Assembly (NCBI RefSeq): GCF_026651875.1
Contig: NZ_CP104067.1
Span: 2,542,001 to 2,606,000 of the forward strand
Direction: 5' to 3'
DNA length: 64,000 nt
From: Alicyclobacillus fastidiosus
GTDB taxonomy: Bacteria; Bacillota; Bacilli; Alicyclobacillales; Alicyclobacillaceae
In this document: positions 33,081 through 42,545 of the stretch, in pieces
Layout of the letters: the number at the start of each line of letters is the position of its first letter
Position numbering within the stretch: the first letter of the stretch is position 1
Made by a program: the position numbers and the translations under genes
Notes under the pieces: generated by a model
What the model saw: only the letters and a program-made list of their open reading frames with translations
Told to the model about the DNA's origin: nothing
Databases searched by the model: none

Positions 33081-34682
33081 TCAGGTGGAAATCGGCATGT
33101 CATTTGTCGGCGCTTCACTTGCTCTCAACGTGGAAACCTGTTTCGCTTGTATCCCGCTGTGGATGGACCAGTAATAGAAGACGAGGGATACGGCAGCTAC
33201 CACCAGAATGTCGAGTGGATACGGGATGATTGGGTGTGGTGCGCCAAAGTTTTTCGATCCGACGTAGGTCAGCAGTAATAGTACGACGAGATAGAGGACG
33301 AGCCAAATGCCTGCTTTGATGTGCTTCCAGCCATATGGCGCTGTGTTCTCTGGAAAACTGGATGCGCCGTAGGCGTACATGATCGCTCCGAACAGCACAG
33401 CCAGCAGTAAGATGGAGTCAGTTGCCCAGCCTGACCAATAGATGATCAAGGTGGCTGCGATAAACGCGAGCGGCCCGACCACCTTGAGGCCGGGGAGTCG
33501 GAATGGACGCTCCAAATCGCTCGACGTTCGACGCAACGTCGCCGTGCACACAGGTCCAATGATGTAAATCAACGCTGTAGCTGACGATACGATGCCAACG
33601 AGTGCAGACCAAGACGGAAACGGCAGTAAGAAGACGTAACCGACGATGAGCGTCATCAGCATGGCCCACACTGGAACGCCGGTCTTTGGGTGAACCCACA
33701 AAAGTACCTTTGGAAAATAGCGGTTCTTTGCCATCGCGTACATGATCCGAGACGTCGAGACCATATAGACGTTGCCTGTACCCGATGGAGACCAGATGGC
33801 ATCGGCAAATAGTACGGTGGCCCACCAGCCGAGCCCAAGCGTTCCTGCAAGGTTGACGAAAGGTGAACTAAACGTGATTCCGGCCCAACCGTGTGCCAAG
33901 TCCGATTTCGGCATCGAGACCACCCAGGTTATCTGCAGCAAGACGTATACGATGATGGCGATGAATACGGACCAGATCACCGCGCGCGGAACATCCCGCT
34001 GGGGGTGCTTCGCCTCACCTGCCATGTCCATGGCTTGTTCGAACCCAAGGTAGGCATAAAGGATGCCGCCGAGCGGTACTGCAGCAAAGATCGCCGATGA
34101 GCCATAAGGGGTAAACCCGCCGGCGGTAAAGTTCCCTGGGTGAAACGCAGTGAGAAGCAGCAGGGCGATGGTGACAACTGGTACGATAATTTTAATGGCC
34201 GTCCATACGGTGTTCGTCTTTGCAAAAACGATGACACCGAAAAAGTTCAAGAAGAAGAAAACTAACATCAGCAGTGCGGCCACGAGGAGCCCGACGCCCG
34301 TAAGACTGCCGTGTGCGTAAAGTCCTGGGATGTAATAGTTGGCGAACTGTACTGCTGACTCGGCCTCAATCGGAGGTGTCGAGGCAAATCCTAAGATCAT
34401 CGCCCAGCCGAGTAGAAAGCTGACAAAAGTGCCATGGGAATACTGAGGATAACGGACAAGCGCGCCCGCCTCCGGGAAAATGCCACTGAGTTCCGCAAAG
34501 GTAAGGCCGATCAAAATGACTGCGATGCCGCCAATCAGCCAGGAGAAAATGGAGGCCGGACCTGCGAGCGAAGCTCCTCGCCAAGACCCGAATAGCCATC
34601 CTGATCCGATCACGCCACCCATGGAGACCATGACGAGATCCCAAAAATTAAGATTTCGTTTTAACTTCGGCTCAATGCTCAT
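33081..34682 (-). CDS. APC-family amino acid permease, YveA-like
   Basis: Amino acid/polyamine permease of 533 residues with about 12-14 membrane segments. The first helix carries MGGVIGSGWLFGSW, the unwound substrate-binding GxG region, and AGEAKHPQRDVPRA is the usual loop after helix 6. The length and the SGWLFGSW sequence recall the aspartate-proton symporter YveA of B. subtilis; that specificity is a guess from memory. ATG at 34682, with AAAGGGG upstream. Monocistronic. Confidence 0.88.
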   Translation of the reverse strand: MSIEPKLKRNLNFWDLVMVSMGGVIGSGWLFGSWRGASLAGPASIFSWLIGGIAVILIGLTFAELSGIFPEAGALVRYPQYSHGTFVSFLLGWAMILGFASTPPIEAESAVQFANYYIPGLYAHGSLTGVGLLVAALLMLVFFFLNFFGVIVFAKTNTVWTAIKIIVPVVTIALLLLTAFHPGNFTAGGFTPYGSSAIFAAVPLGGILYAYLGFEQAMDMAGEAKHPQRDVPRAVIWSVFIAIIVYVLLQITWVVSMPKSDLAHGWAGITFSSPFVNLAGTLGLGWWATVLFADAIWSPSGTGNVYMVSTSRIMYAMAKNRYFPKVLLWVHPKTGVPVWAMLMTLIVGYVFLLPFPSWSALVGIVSSATALIYIIGPVCTATLRRTSSDLERPFRLPGLKVVGPLAFIAATLIIYWSGWATDSILLLAVLFGAIMYAYGASSFPENTAPYGWKHIKAGIWLVLYLVVLLLLTYVGSKNFGAPHPIIPYPLDILVVAAVSLVFYYWSIHSGIQAKQVSTLRASEAPTNDMPIST

Positions 34683-35231
34683 CAAACTACCCCTTTAATT
34701 TCGAATATACAGATAATGCGGAAGTGGGTGGAGATGTGGTTCACTCATCAGGACCGAGAACCTAGCGTTGAGACTATGAGAGATCTGAGATGCAAACGCT
34801 AAATTTCCTATCGGATGTTAGGGATGATCACCACCTGGTGAATGAATTTTCTACATCATCTAACAAATCCATTGAATTGATCAAGATAAAATGTGAGGTT
34901 AGCTAACGCGTTGGTGAATGTACGAGCATGTCGTGACGGAGAAGCGACTATCCACCGTCCCTCCATGGGAGTTTTTCGTTCAGTAATTCCAGTGAAGGGG
35001 CGCAAAATTCCTTGTTGACAATCAGGAGAGTTGAATAGTAGCATAATTACAAAATTACTGATATTGTACATGGTTTTTGTAGGATTAAATATTCGACCGG
35101 ACGACCGGAGACATGACAAGGCAACCGACAGGTGCCTTTGTACTGTCTCCTTTTTTGCGTCCAAAACGTCGTTTGACGTGCAGCGTGCAGCGAATGGGTA
35201 AAGCCGAGTATTTCGAAAGGGAGTTCGTCGC
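34683..35231. other. Divergent intergenic region with leader terminator
   Basis: About 550 bases between the minus-strand permease and ssuD. A TTGACA at about 35014-35019 is followed, after 18 bases, by TAGCAT, a possible promoter for ssuD. Downstream lies the strong terminator-like stem at 35107-35156. I recognise no S-box, T-box or other riboswitch core. Confidence 0.45.
35107..35156 (+). terminator. Terminator-like stem in the ssuD leader
   Basis: GGAGACA pairs with TGTCTCC and AAGGCA with TGCCTT inside it, with T6 directly after: a textbook intrinsic terminator. It ends 75 bases before the ssuD start, with no gene upstream on this strand, so it may act as an attenuator for ssuD or end a small leader RNA. 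Confidence 0.75.
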
Positions 35232-36365
35232 ATGGAGGTATTCTGGTTTATTCCGACACATGGAGATGGACGTTACTTAGGAACGGGACGAGGTGCCAGG
35301 GCGGTCAATTACGCGTACTGCAGGCAGATTGCTGAGGCTGTGGACGAGTTGGGCTACAGCGGTGTGCTTCTGCCGACCGGAAAATCGTGTGAAGACGCGT
35401 GGATTGTGGCATCGACTCTGGTCCCTACGACGAAACGTCTAAAATTCCTCGTCGCCGTACGGCCGGGGCTGGTTTCCCCGACGTTGGCAGCTCGGATGAC
35501 CGCCACGTTGGACAGATTTTCGGAAGGCCGCTTATTGATCAATGTCGTGACGGGCGGCGACCCGGTCGAGAACGCTGGCGATGGGTTGTTTCTACCACAC
35601 GATGCGCGGTATGCGTTGACGGATGAATTTTTGTCGATTTGGCGCAATCTTCTGAGCCGAGGCGAGAGAGTCGAATTCAAGGGTGAACACCTGCACATCG
35701 AAGGTGGAGAAGTCCTATACAACACCTTGCAGAAGCCGTATCCGCCTTTGTATTTCGGTGGATCGTCATCGGCTGCGATGCAGGTGGCTGCCGACCACGT
35801 CGACGTGTATCTCACGTGGGGGGAACCACCAGCGCAGGTGGAAGAAAAGATCTCTTCTATGCGCAAGTTGGCTAAGGCGAAGGGACGAGAACTGAAGTTT
35901 GGCATTCGCATGCACGTCGTCGTCCGTGAGACTTCAGAAGAGGCTTGGCAAGCGGCAGATGAACTCATTCAGTTCGTGGATGACGACACCATCGCTTCAG
36001 CCCAAAAGGTGTTCGCCCGCATGGATTCGGTTGGGCAACAGCGGATGAGCGAGCTTCACAAAGGTGACAGATCCAGCTTGGAAATCAATCCAAATCTGTG
36101 GGCAGGCGTCGGGCTCGTCCGAGGCGGCGCGGGAACCGCACTGGTAGGCGACGCGAAAACGGTGGCCGCCAGGATGAAAGAATACGCGGACCTCGGCATT
36201 GAAACGTTCATTCTCTCTGGTTATCCCCATTTGGAGGAGGCTTACCGGACTGCTGAACTGCTGTTTCCCCTGCTGCCTGTGGAATTGAACCGCAAGGCAG
36301 ATGAGCGTTCGTACATCAGCCCGTTTGGCGAGATGATTGCGAATGACCGGATTCCGGCGAAGTGA
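35232..36365 (+). CDS. ssuD: FMNH2-dependent alkanesulfonate monooxygenase SsuD
   Basis: Releases sulfite from alkanesulfonates, using reduced FMN supplied by a separate reductase. The 377-residue protein follows E. coli SsuD closely from memory: [16 protein letters not shown] at the start, [32 protein letters not shown] and [12 protein letters not shown] near the end. ATG with AAGGGAG upstream. Heads a plus-strand run of oxygenase genes. Neither ssuE (flavin reductase) nor the ssuABC importer is in the window. Confidence 0.95.
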   Translation: MEVFWFIPTHGDGRYLGTGRGARAVNYAYCRQIAEAVDELGYSGVLLPTGKSCEDAWIVASTLVPTTKRLKFLVAVRPGLVSPTLAARMTATLDRFSEGRLLINVVTGGDPVENAGDGLFLPHDARYALTDEFLSIWRNLLSRGERVEFKGEHLHIEGGEVLYNTLQKPYPPLYFGGSSSAAMQVAADHVDVYLTWGEPPAQVEEKISSMRKLAKAKGRELKFGIRMHVVVRETSEEAWQAADELIQFVDDDTIASAQKVFARMDSVGQQRMSELHKGDRSSLEINPNLWAGVGLVRGGAGTALVGDAKTVAARMKEYADLGIETFILSGYPHLEEAYRTAELLFPLLPVELNRKADERSYISPFGEMIANDRIPAK

Positions 36366-36431
36366 TTTGTTCTAGAGAACGTATCAGCGATGCGGGATAG
36401 GATCGTGAACCAACTACGTGGAGGAACCGAT

Positions 36432-37862
36432 ATGACAAACCACCGAGGTCAGCGTTTTAGACAAAGTTTAAACGATGGGAGATCCGTCTGGTTGAATGGC
36501 GAGTTGGTCGACAATGTAGCCGAGCACCCTGCGTTTAGCGGAACACTCGAAACGATATCGAACCTATTCGCAGGCTTAGATGATGCCAGCATTCAACAAC
36601 AGATTGGCTTTCTCAGCCCGAAGACCGGAACGTATGTGCACAACGCATTTTTGATTCCTCGAACAAAAGATGATTTGGCCAGACGCACGGCAGCGTTTAC
36701 TCACTGGGCGGAGCAGACAAACGGCGTCATGAGTCGCCTTTCCGATTACGCCCGGTCGATGATCACTGGTTGGTACGCCGTTCGCGAGGCATTTCAACCG
36801 TTTGACAGGCACTTTGCGGAGAAAGTCACTCGCTACTATGAACGCGCCCGCGACAACGATCTGTTTTTGACCACCGCCCTCTTAGATCCGCAAATCAATC
36901 GAGCCAAGCGGATCGACGAACAAAATCCCGATGCGGTGCTGCGCGTTGTGGACGAGAACGAGGAAGGTGTCGTGGTTCGGGGGGCAAAGATGATTGCCAC
37001 GGCAGCGCCTTATTCGCACGATTTTCTCGTCTTTCCATTTCATCACGTGGAACAAAACCAAGCCGAATACGCGCATGCGCTGATTGTGCCAGCGAATTTG
37101 AGTGGACTGCACATTATCTGCCGAGATTCCTTCGCATCGGACGATACGAGAAACTACCCGCTCAGCAGCCAATACGACGAAATGGACGCGGTATTGGTGT
37201 TTGACGATGTCCTCGTCCCCTGGGAACGCGTGTTGTTGAGCGGCAATCCGGAAGCGGTCTGGCGGTTGCGAATGAATACTTCAGCTAATGCGCTGGCTTA
37301 CCATCAGACGGCCGTGCGGGTGTCTGTGAAGTTGAAGTTCGTGACCGGCGTGGCGTTCGCCATCGCACAGGCCATCGGCGCAGATGGATTTCTGCACGTT
37401 CAAGAGAAGTTGGGGGAATTGCTGACGCAGGTAGAGACTTTGCACGCACTCGTCATCGCGTCAGAGGCGAATGCAAAGCCGGACGAATTTAGCAACCTGG
37501 TCCCTGCGATGCCGTTCATTGAGACCGCGAGAAACCTAAACAGCCGCTATTATCCGCGGGCAATCGAGATCTTGCAACAAATTGGTGCGGGCGGATTCAT
37601 GCAAGTGCCGTCGCAGCCCGAGGCGTTCCGTGGTTCTATCTCGTCGCTCATCGACAAATATTTTGCGGGTGCAACTGTCGCAGCGGACGACAAAATCAAG
37701 TTGTTTAAGCTCGCGTGGGACCTCGTCGGCAGTCAACTCGGGTCGCGGCACGAATTGTACGAGCGTTTTTACGCAGGCGATCCCGTTCGGACCTTCGCTA
37801 GCCAGTACGTAAATGCGGACAAAGCATCGTATACGAAACAGGTCTGGGACCTGATTCGTTAG
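36432..37862 (+). CDS. HpaB-family flavin-dependent hydroxylase
   Basis: Large component of a two-component, FADH2-dependent hydroxylase of the 4-hydroxyphenylacetate 3-monooxygenase family, 476 residues. Alignment with E. coli HpaB from memory is evident: SLNDGRSVWLNGE, VVRGAKMIATAAPYSH, YPLSSQYDEMDAVLVFDDVLVPWERVLL, KLFKLAWDLVGSQLGSRHELYE. ATG at 36432, behind GTGGAGG. It needs a flavin reductase (HpaC type), which is not encoded nearby. A phenolic or heteroaromatic substrate is likely; the true one is unknown. Confidence 0.9.
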   Translation: MTNHRGQRFRQSLNDGRSVWLNGELVDNVAEHPAFSGTLETISNLFAGLDDASIQQQIGFLSPKTGTYVHNAFLIPRTKDDLARRTAAFTHWAEQTNGVMSRLSDYARSMITGWYAVREAFQPFDRHFAEKVTRYYERARDNDLFLTTALLDPQINRAKRIDEQNPDAVLRVVDENEEGVVVRGAKMIATAAPYSHDFLVFPFHHVEQNQAEYAHALIVPANLSGLHIICRDSFASDDTRNYPLSSQYDEMDAVLVFDDVLVPWERVLLSGNPEAVWRLRMNTSANALAYHQTAVRVSVKLKFVTGVAFAIAQAIGADGFLHVQEKLGELLTQVETLHALVIASEANAKPDEFSNLVPAMPFIETARNLNSRYYPRAIEILQQIGAGGFMQVPSQPEAFRGSISSLIDKYFAGATVAADDKIKLFKLAWDLVGSQLGSRHELYERFYAGDPVRTFASQYVNADKASYTKQVWDLIR

Positions 37863-37885
37863 CTTTCCGACGAGGAGGAGAGGTC

Positions 37886-39283
37886 GTGCGGCACCACCGA
37901 ATTTATCTCAATGCGTTCGAGATGAATTGCGTCGGCCATCAGTCGCCTGGACTCTGGACGCATCCGGACGACGAAGCACACCGGTACACCGATATCGACT
38001 ATTGGGCGGACTTGGCCTGCACGCTCGAGCGGGGGCGGTTTGACGCCGTCTTTCTCGCCGATGTGCTCGGTATATACGATGTCTACCAAGGCACGAGAGA
38101 TGCTGCAGTGCGAGACGCGGTGCAGGTCCCTGTGAATGATCCGATGTTTGTCGTGCCCGTGATGGCACAGGTGACGAAGCATCTGGGGTTCGGCGTTACA
38201 GCTTCCGTGAGCTACGAACACCCCTATATCTTTGCGCGCCGCATGTCCACACTGGACCATTTGACCAAAGGGCGCGTCGGCTGGAACATTGTCACTTCGT
38301 ATTTAGACAGCGCCGCACGTAACATCGGACTGAGTCGGCAAGTGAGTCATGACGAACGATACGAAATCGCCGAGGAGTTTCTCGAAGTGTGCTACAAGCT
38401 TTGGGAGGCGAGTTGGGAAGACGGAGCGGTGGTTCGAGACAAGGACAGAAGGACCTACACAGATCCGTCGAAGGTTCACGACATTCAACATCGAGGCACG
38501 TATTACACTGTCCCTGGCGCGCATTTGTGTGAACCCTCATTGCAGAGGACGCCAGTCTTGTTCCAAGCAGGGGCCTCCGCGCGCGGCCGCGCGTTTGCGG
38601 CGCGTCACGCCGAGTGCGTGTTCATCAGTTCGCCGACGATTCCGGCGACCCGAGCGTACGTCGACGGCCTTCGAAAGGAAGCTGCGAAGATTGGCAGAGA
38701 TCCAAACGAAATACGCGTATTCTCCCTGTTTACGCCAATTGTTGGGCGGACGCAGGCAGAGGCCGAGCAGAAGTCTCTCGACTATGCCCGCCATGTGAGC
38801 TACGACGGGGCACTCGCCCTTTACGGCGGTTGGAGTGGCGTCGATTTTTCCAAGTATGCCGCGGACGAGAACTTGCGCTACGTGCAAAATGACGCCATTC
38901 ATTCGGCGACAGAGGTGTTTACCAAGATGGATCCAAATCGTTCGTGGACGGTGGAGCAAGTCGCCAAGTTCGCGGGTATCGGTGGTAGAGGTCCCGTCGT
39001 CGTGGGGACGCCAGGCGTCATCGCAGACACCATGGAAAAGTGGGTTAACGAGGCGGACGTAGACGGATTCAACATCGGCTACGCCGTGACGCCGGGAACG
39101 TTTGTCGATTTTGTCGATCTCGTCGTCCCAGAGCTCCAGCATCGCGGCCTCGTGTGGACCGAGTACGCATCCGACACGCTTCGGGGAAATCTGTTCGGCG
39201 GGAGCAGTCGATTGCAACCGCATCATCCGGGCAGACAGTATCATCTACATGACGATGCGACACGCCTGCACGAGGCGACCTGA
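37886..39283 (+). CDS. NtaA/DszA/SnaA-type FMN-dependent monooxygenase
   Basis: Luciferase-like monooxygenase of 465 residues in the subgroup with nitrilotriacetate monooxygenase A, dibenzothiophene-sulfone monooxygenase DszA and pristinamycin synthase SnaA. Typical segments: LNAFEMNCVGHQSPGLW, GRVGWNIVTSYLDSAARN, and VLFQAGASARGRAFAARHAE. GTG start with GAGGAGGAGAGG upstream. Twenty-three bases follow the HpaB-type gene. Needs FMNH2 from a reductase. Substrates in this subgroup range from sulfones to aminopolycarboxylates and cannot be chosen from sequence. Confidence 0.92.
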   Translation: MRHHRIYLNAFEMNCVGHQSPGLWTHPDDEAHRYTDIDYWADLACTLERGRFDAVFLADVLGIYDVYQGTRDAAVRDAVQVPVNDPMFVVPVMAQVTKHLGFGVTASVSYEHPYIFARRMSTLDHLTKGRVGWNIVTSYLDSAARNIGLSRQVSHDERYEIAEEFLEVCYKLWEASWEDGAVVRDKDRRTYTDPSKVHDIQHRGTYYTVPGAHLCEPSLQRTPVLFQAGASARGRAFAARHAECVFISSPTIPATRAYVDGLRKEAAKIGRDPNEIRVFSLFTPIVGRTQAEAEQKSLDYARHVSYDGALALYGGWSGVDFSKYAADENLRYVQNDAIHSATEVFTKMDPNRSWTVEQVAKFAGIGGRGPVVVGTPGVIADTMEKWVNEADVDGFNIGYAVTPGTFVDFVDLVVPELQHRGLVWTEYASDTLRGNLFGGSSRLQPHHPGRQYHLHDDATRLHEAT

Positions 39284-39317
39284 CTCAATTCACCTTCATA
39301 CGACCGACTCGACAACG

Positions 39318-39358
39318 AGAGGCGGATTGGCACATTTCTGTCCATCCGCCTCTTTCCA
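39318..39358 (+). terminator. Terminator between monooxygenase and transporter genes
   Basis: AGAGGCGGAT and ATCCGCCTCT form a perfect 10-pair stem with a 16-base loop, then TT. Short T-run, so possibly a partial terminator that lowers transporter expression. Confidence 0.6.
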
Positions 39359-39377
39359 TTCACAGGGAGTGACGACT

Positions 39378-40748
39378 GTGTCTCAAGAAATTGGGTTGCC
39401 AAGCAGCACAGATTCGCCGATGGCCGGAAACAATTTGTTGCAAAGAGTCACGAACTTCTTTGCGGCGGCGATGGAGCGGTATCTGCCTGACCCGTTTGTA
39501 CTTGTGATCGGGTTGACGTTCGTGATGGTCATTTTGGGACTGACGGTCGCCCATCAGACACTTCCTGACATGATCCATGACTGGTCTGACAGTTTGTGGG
39601 GGTTCTTGGAGTTTTCGATGCAGGTGGCCTTGGTGGTTGTAACGGGTTATGCCCTGGCTGTGTCCCGGCCGGTTGCAGGCTTACTCCACCGGATTGCTTC
39701 CATCGTTCACGGCCCTCGCACAGCGATCCTGTGTGTCACCGCTGTCGCAGGGATCACCTCTTATATCAGCTGGGGATTCGGGTTGATCGCCGGGACGCTC
39801 ATGGCACAGCAATTGGCGAAACGGGTTCGCGGCGTGCACTATCCACTCTTGATTGCGAGCGCATATTCCGGATGGGCTATCTACGGTTTGGGCATCTCCG
39901 CCACGATTCCCATCACCGTCGCGACGCCAGGCAATCCGTTTGCAGCCTCCATCGGCGGGCTGATTGCCCTATCGCATACGATTTTTCGCCCTGCGGTCGT
40001 CTTGGACGCTGTGGTCTTGTTGATCACACTGCCCATTTTGAATGCCCTCATGCACCCAGGGCCCGCACAGGTCATCGATGTGAATCCGTCTGCCTGGGAG
40101 CGCGCACAATCGGAGGAAACGAAGGCCAGGACGCCTGCGGAGAGGCTCGAGCGGACGTGGATTTTCAACGTTCTCATCGCACTGATGGGTGCTACCTATC
40201 TGGTCGATCATTTTCTGGGTGGCGGCTCCCTCGACATCAACACGTTGAATGCCATCTTTCTCTTTCTGGGTCTGCTGTTTCACGGAAGCCCGATTGCGTA
40301 CGTGCGCGCCGTGTCCGAGGGCGTAAAGAGCGTCGGTGGCATTATTCTGCAGTTCCCGTTCTACGCGGGCATGATGGGAATGATGAAGTCGGCGGGGTTG
40401 GCCGTCGTTATCTCCCGGTGGATGGTCGGCATTTCCTCATCGCACACGTTGCCTTTCTGGGGGTTTCTCAGTTCGTTCGTCATTAACTTTTTCGCCCCAT
40501 CCTCTGGGGGGCATTGGGCGATACAGGGGCCGTTCATGATTGCGTCGGCCAAAAGTCTCGGTGCGGATCTCGGAAAGACCAGTATGGCCGTACAAATGGG
40601 CTGTTCGTGGAACGACTTGGTTCAACCGTTCTGGCTGATACCCGTTCTCGCGCTCGCTCGCCTCGACGTTCGAAAGATTATGGGTTATACCGTGATCCCG
40701 TTTCTTTGGGTCGGAATCGTCTACATGGTTACGATTCTCATTTGGTAA
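39378..40748 (+). CDS. Short-chain fatty acid transporter, AtoE family
   Basis: Integral membrane carrier of 456 residues of the AtoE/SCFA_trans family (E. coli AtoE is about 440), expected to import short-chain carboxylates with protons. About a dozen hydrophobic segments; conserved stretches include PDPFVLVIGLTF near the start, ISWGFGLIAGTLMA and FFAPSSGGHWAIQGPF. GTG start behind AGGGAGTGA; the much longer upstream frame overlaps the monooxygenase gene and is rejected. Its place in an oxygenase cluster suggests uptake of the carboxylate these enzymes attack. Confidence 0.9.
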   Translation: MSQEIGLPSSTDSPMAGNNLLQRVTNFFAAAMERYLPDPFVLVIGLTFVMVILGLTVAHQTLPDMIHDWSDSLWGFLEFSMQVALVVVTGYALAVSRPVAGLLHRIASIVHGPRTAILCVTAVAGITSYISWGFGLIAGTLMAQQLAKRVRGVHYPLLIASAYSGWAIYGLGISATIPITVATPGNPFAASIGGLIALSHTIFRPAVVLDAVVLLITLPILNALMHPGPAQVIDVNPSAWERAQSEETKARTPAERLERTWIFNVLIALMGATYLVDHFLGGGSLDINTLNAIFLFLGLLFHGSPIAYVRAVSEGVKSVGGIILQFPFYAGMMGMMKSAGLAVVISRWMVGISSSHTLPFWGFLSSFVINFFAPSSGGHWAIQGPFMIASAKSLGADLGKTSMAVQMGCSWNDLVQPFWLIPVLALARLDVRKIMGYTVIPFLWVGIVYMVTILIW

Positions 40749-41379
40749 CGAGGTTTGGGCCCGGTACGGCTGGTTCCCCAGGCGCTGACATGCTTCTCAT
40801 TTCCTTTGTGGACAGCGAGACGGGCATTGCTCACAAGGGGATTGTACCCACAGCGAGGAACGGTGTTGCGGTTCACCACGATCGGGATGCTATCGGTCAG
40901 CGCCAGACCGGAAGCGGAACGGTGTCGTTTCACGACGTCGCGCTGAAAGACAGCGAGATATTGGAGAATCCGTGCGATGCGAAGACCGCGTTCTCCACCA
41001 TCACGCCGATTCTATCGCAGAGTATTTTAACGAACGTCTTTGTCGGCACCGCACTGGGGGCGTTGGAAGAAGCTAAGCGATACACCACGACACAGTCGCG
41101 TGCGTGGTATCGTTCTGGCGTCGCGAGCGCCTCCGAGGAGCCTTCCACGCTTAGCCGATATGGGGAGATGTGGATAGAATACGAGGCCGCTTTAAGCCTC
41201 GTCGAAAAGGCAGCGGAACGTGTGGATCACCTGTGGCTGCGAGACGTCGCACTCACCGACGTAGAGCGTGGCGAAATGTGCGCACGCATACGTTGCACAA
41301 CCCGGCGGAGTTCAAGCTGCGAACCGTCGGCAACTGGTTTCTCAACGATGCACTGCCCGAGCCGGGATACTATTCGTGA
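40749..41379 (+). pseudogene. DszC/SfnB-type monooxygenase, truncated and deleted
   Basis: Remnant of an acyl-CoA dehydrogenase-fold flavin monooxygenase of the DszC/SfnB group. It begins without a start codon in mid-protein (GTAGSPGADMLLISFV), keeps DAIGQRQTGSGTVSFHDV and RAWYRSGVASASEEP, then breaks at about 41262-41280. The C-terminus reads RAWRNVRTHTLHNPAEFKL to a natural end in the next frame. About 150 N-terminal residues and a stretch of perhaps 60 internal residues are missing. The transporter gene ends immediately upstream, so the N-terminal loss may date from that rearrangement. Confidence 0.8.
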
Positions 41380-41397
41380 TGATTGCACTCTCTCCCC

Positions 41398-42162
41398 TCA
41401 TTCCAAATCTTCTAGCTGCTCCGTGATCAACCGGCTGTACACGCGCATGACGTGTAGATACTCCTGTATCTTGTATTCTACGAATTGCTCTTTCGAACCC
41501 GTGATGCTCAATGCCGCGACCACGCGACGAAGGTGGTCGTAAACCGGGATTGCCAAGGAGCAGACGTTGTTGGTCGACTCCTCTGAGGTGACCGCGTAAT
41601 TGACCTCGCGAATGCGCTGGAGCTGTTTGCGAAGTTCGCCGGCATCGGTGATGGTGAGTTTCGTGATCGCTTTCATCGGCCGGCTGAGGACGCGGTCGAT
41701 CTCGTTGGCACCTTGATAGGCGAGTAATAGTTTGCCCACGGCTGTGCTGTGACACGGCACCCGCTTGCCACTGCTGCTAAACATGCGCGTGTCCTTGTCC
41801 TCCGGCAACTTGCACAAATAGACGGCCGCGCCTGAATCATAGATGGCCAAGCGCACAATTCGCCTGATCTGCGTCATCAGGTCGACGAGGATGGGGAAGG
41901 ACTTCGCGCGGATCTCTGTACTGCGGAACGCCACGGAACCGATGACGAAGATGCCGATACCTAATCGGTACTTGTGCGAGGAGTCCTTGTCTATCAGTCC
42001 GGCCTCGCTGAGCGTGTTCAATAGCCGATAGACGGTACTTTTCGCTAGCTGGAGCCGGTTGCTTAGCTCGCTGATCCCCATGACGGGGCTATCGTCGGAA
42101 AACTCATGAAGTATACGGATTGCATTATGAACAGAAGACAAGTGCTCTTGTTGTTTCGCCAC
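41398..42162 (-). CDS. IclR-family regulator
   Basis: Regulator of 254 residues: N-terminal winged helix-turn-helix (MGISELSNRLQLAKSTVYRL followed by LNTLSEAGLI) and a C-terminal effector domain with CHSTAVGKLLLAY, the usual IclR stretch. GTG at 42162 is chosen because AAGGAGGA lies six bases upstream; a longer frame starts 66 bases earlier without such a site. It is divergent from the Rieske oxygenase gene, so it most likely controls that operon in response to an aromatic effector. The operator was not identified. Confidence 0.9.
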   Translation of the reverse strand: MAKQQEHLSSVHNAIRILHEFSDDSPVMGISELSNRLQLAKSTVYRLLNTLSEAGLIDKDSSHKYRLGIGIFVIGSVAFRSTEIRAKSFPILVDLMTQIRRIVRLAIYDSGAAVYLCKLPEDKDTRMFSSSGKRVPCHSTAVGKLLLAYQGANEIDRVLSRPMKAITKLTITDAGELRKQLQRIREVNYAVTSEESTNNVCSLAIPVYDHLRRVVAALSITGSKEQFVEYKIQEYLHVMRVYSRLITEQLEDLE

Positions 42163-42545
42163 CGTCCATCCTCCTTGGTACCGGACGAATACCAGGTACG
42201 CCAAACGAAGTTGCAGAGCATTCGCCATGTGTCACGCCGATGCGCTCGTCGAAGTAGGGATGCGCTTGAACACTGCACGAGAGTCGATAGGCAATCAAAT
42301 GTGACAGGAAAGTGTTTACTCTATGATAGGGCAATCTACCGATGCCCGCAATATTCCGTAATCGGCACCCAGCGTCGCGCGCACTGGAGATCATCCAACA
42401 GGCGCGCCGACGCCCCGCGGGGGCCTTAATAAAATTGTCACGCGTGTTCTACATAGCGGAAACGGTGAAATTATAATCCTTTTTCTGCTTTTACAATGAA
42501 CCATAGAAAGAACGTATTCATGCGTGAAAGGAGATGTACTGTCAC
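42163..42545. promoter_or_regulatory. Divergent control region, IclR and Rieske genes
   Basis: About 380 bases. A TATAAT at 42472-42477 could be the -10 of the Rieske operon; no good -35 stands in front of it, as expected of an activated promoter. No clear IclR palindrome was found. Confidence 0.4.

Noticed and set aside
39102-39377. Upstream extension of the AtoE-type transporter frame
   Set aside because: It overlaps the end of the DszA-type gene, has no ribosome binding site, and family members start near the GTG at 39378.
39596-40486. Long plus-strand frame inside the transporter gene
   Set aside because: Rich in Arg, Cys and His, as usual for out-of-frame readings, and entirely within a clear membrane-transporter gene.
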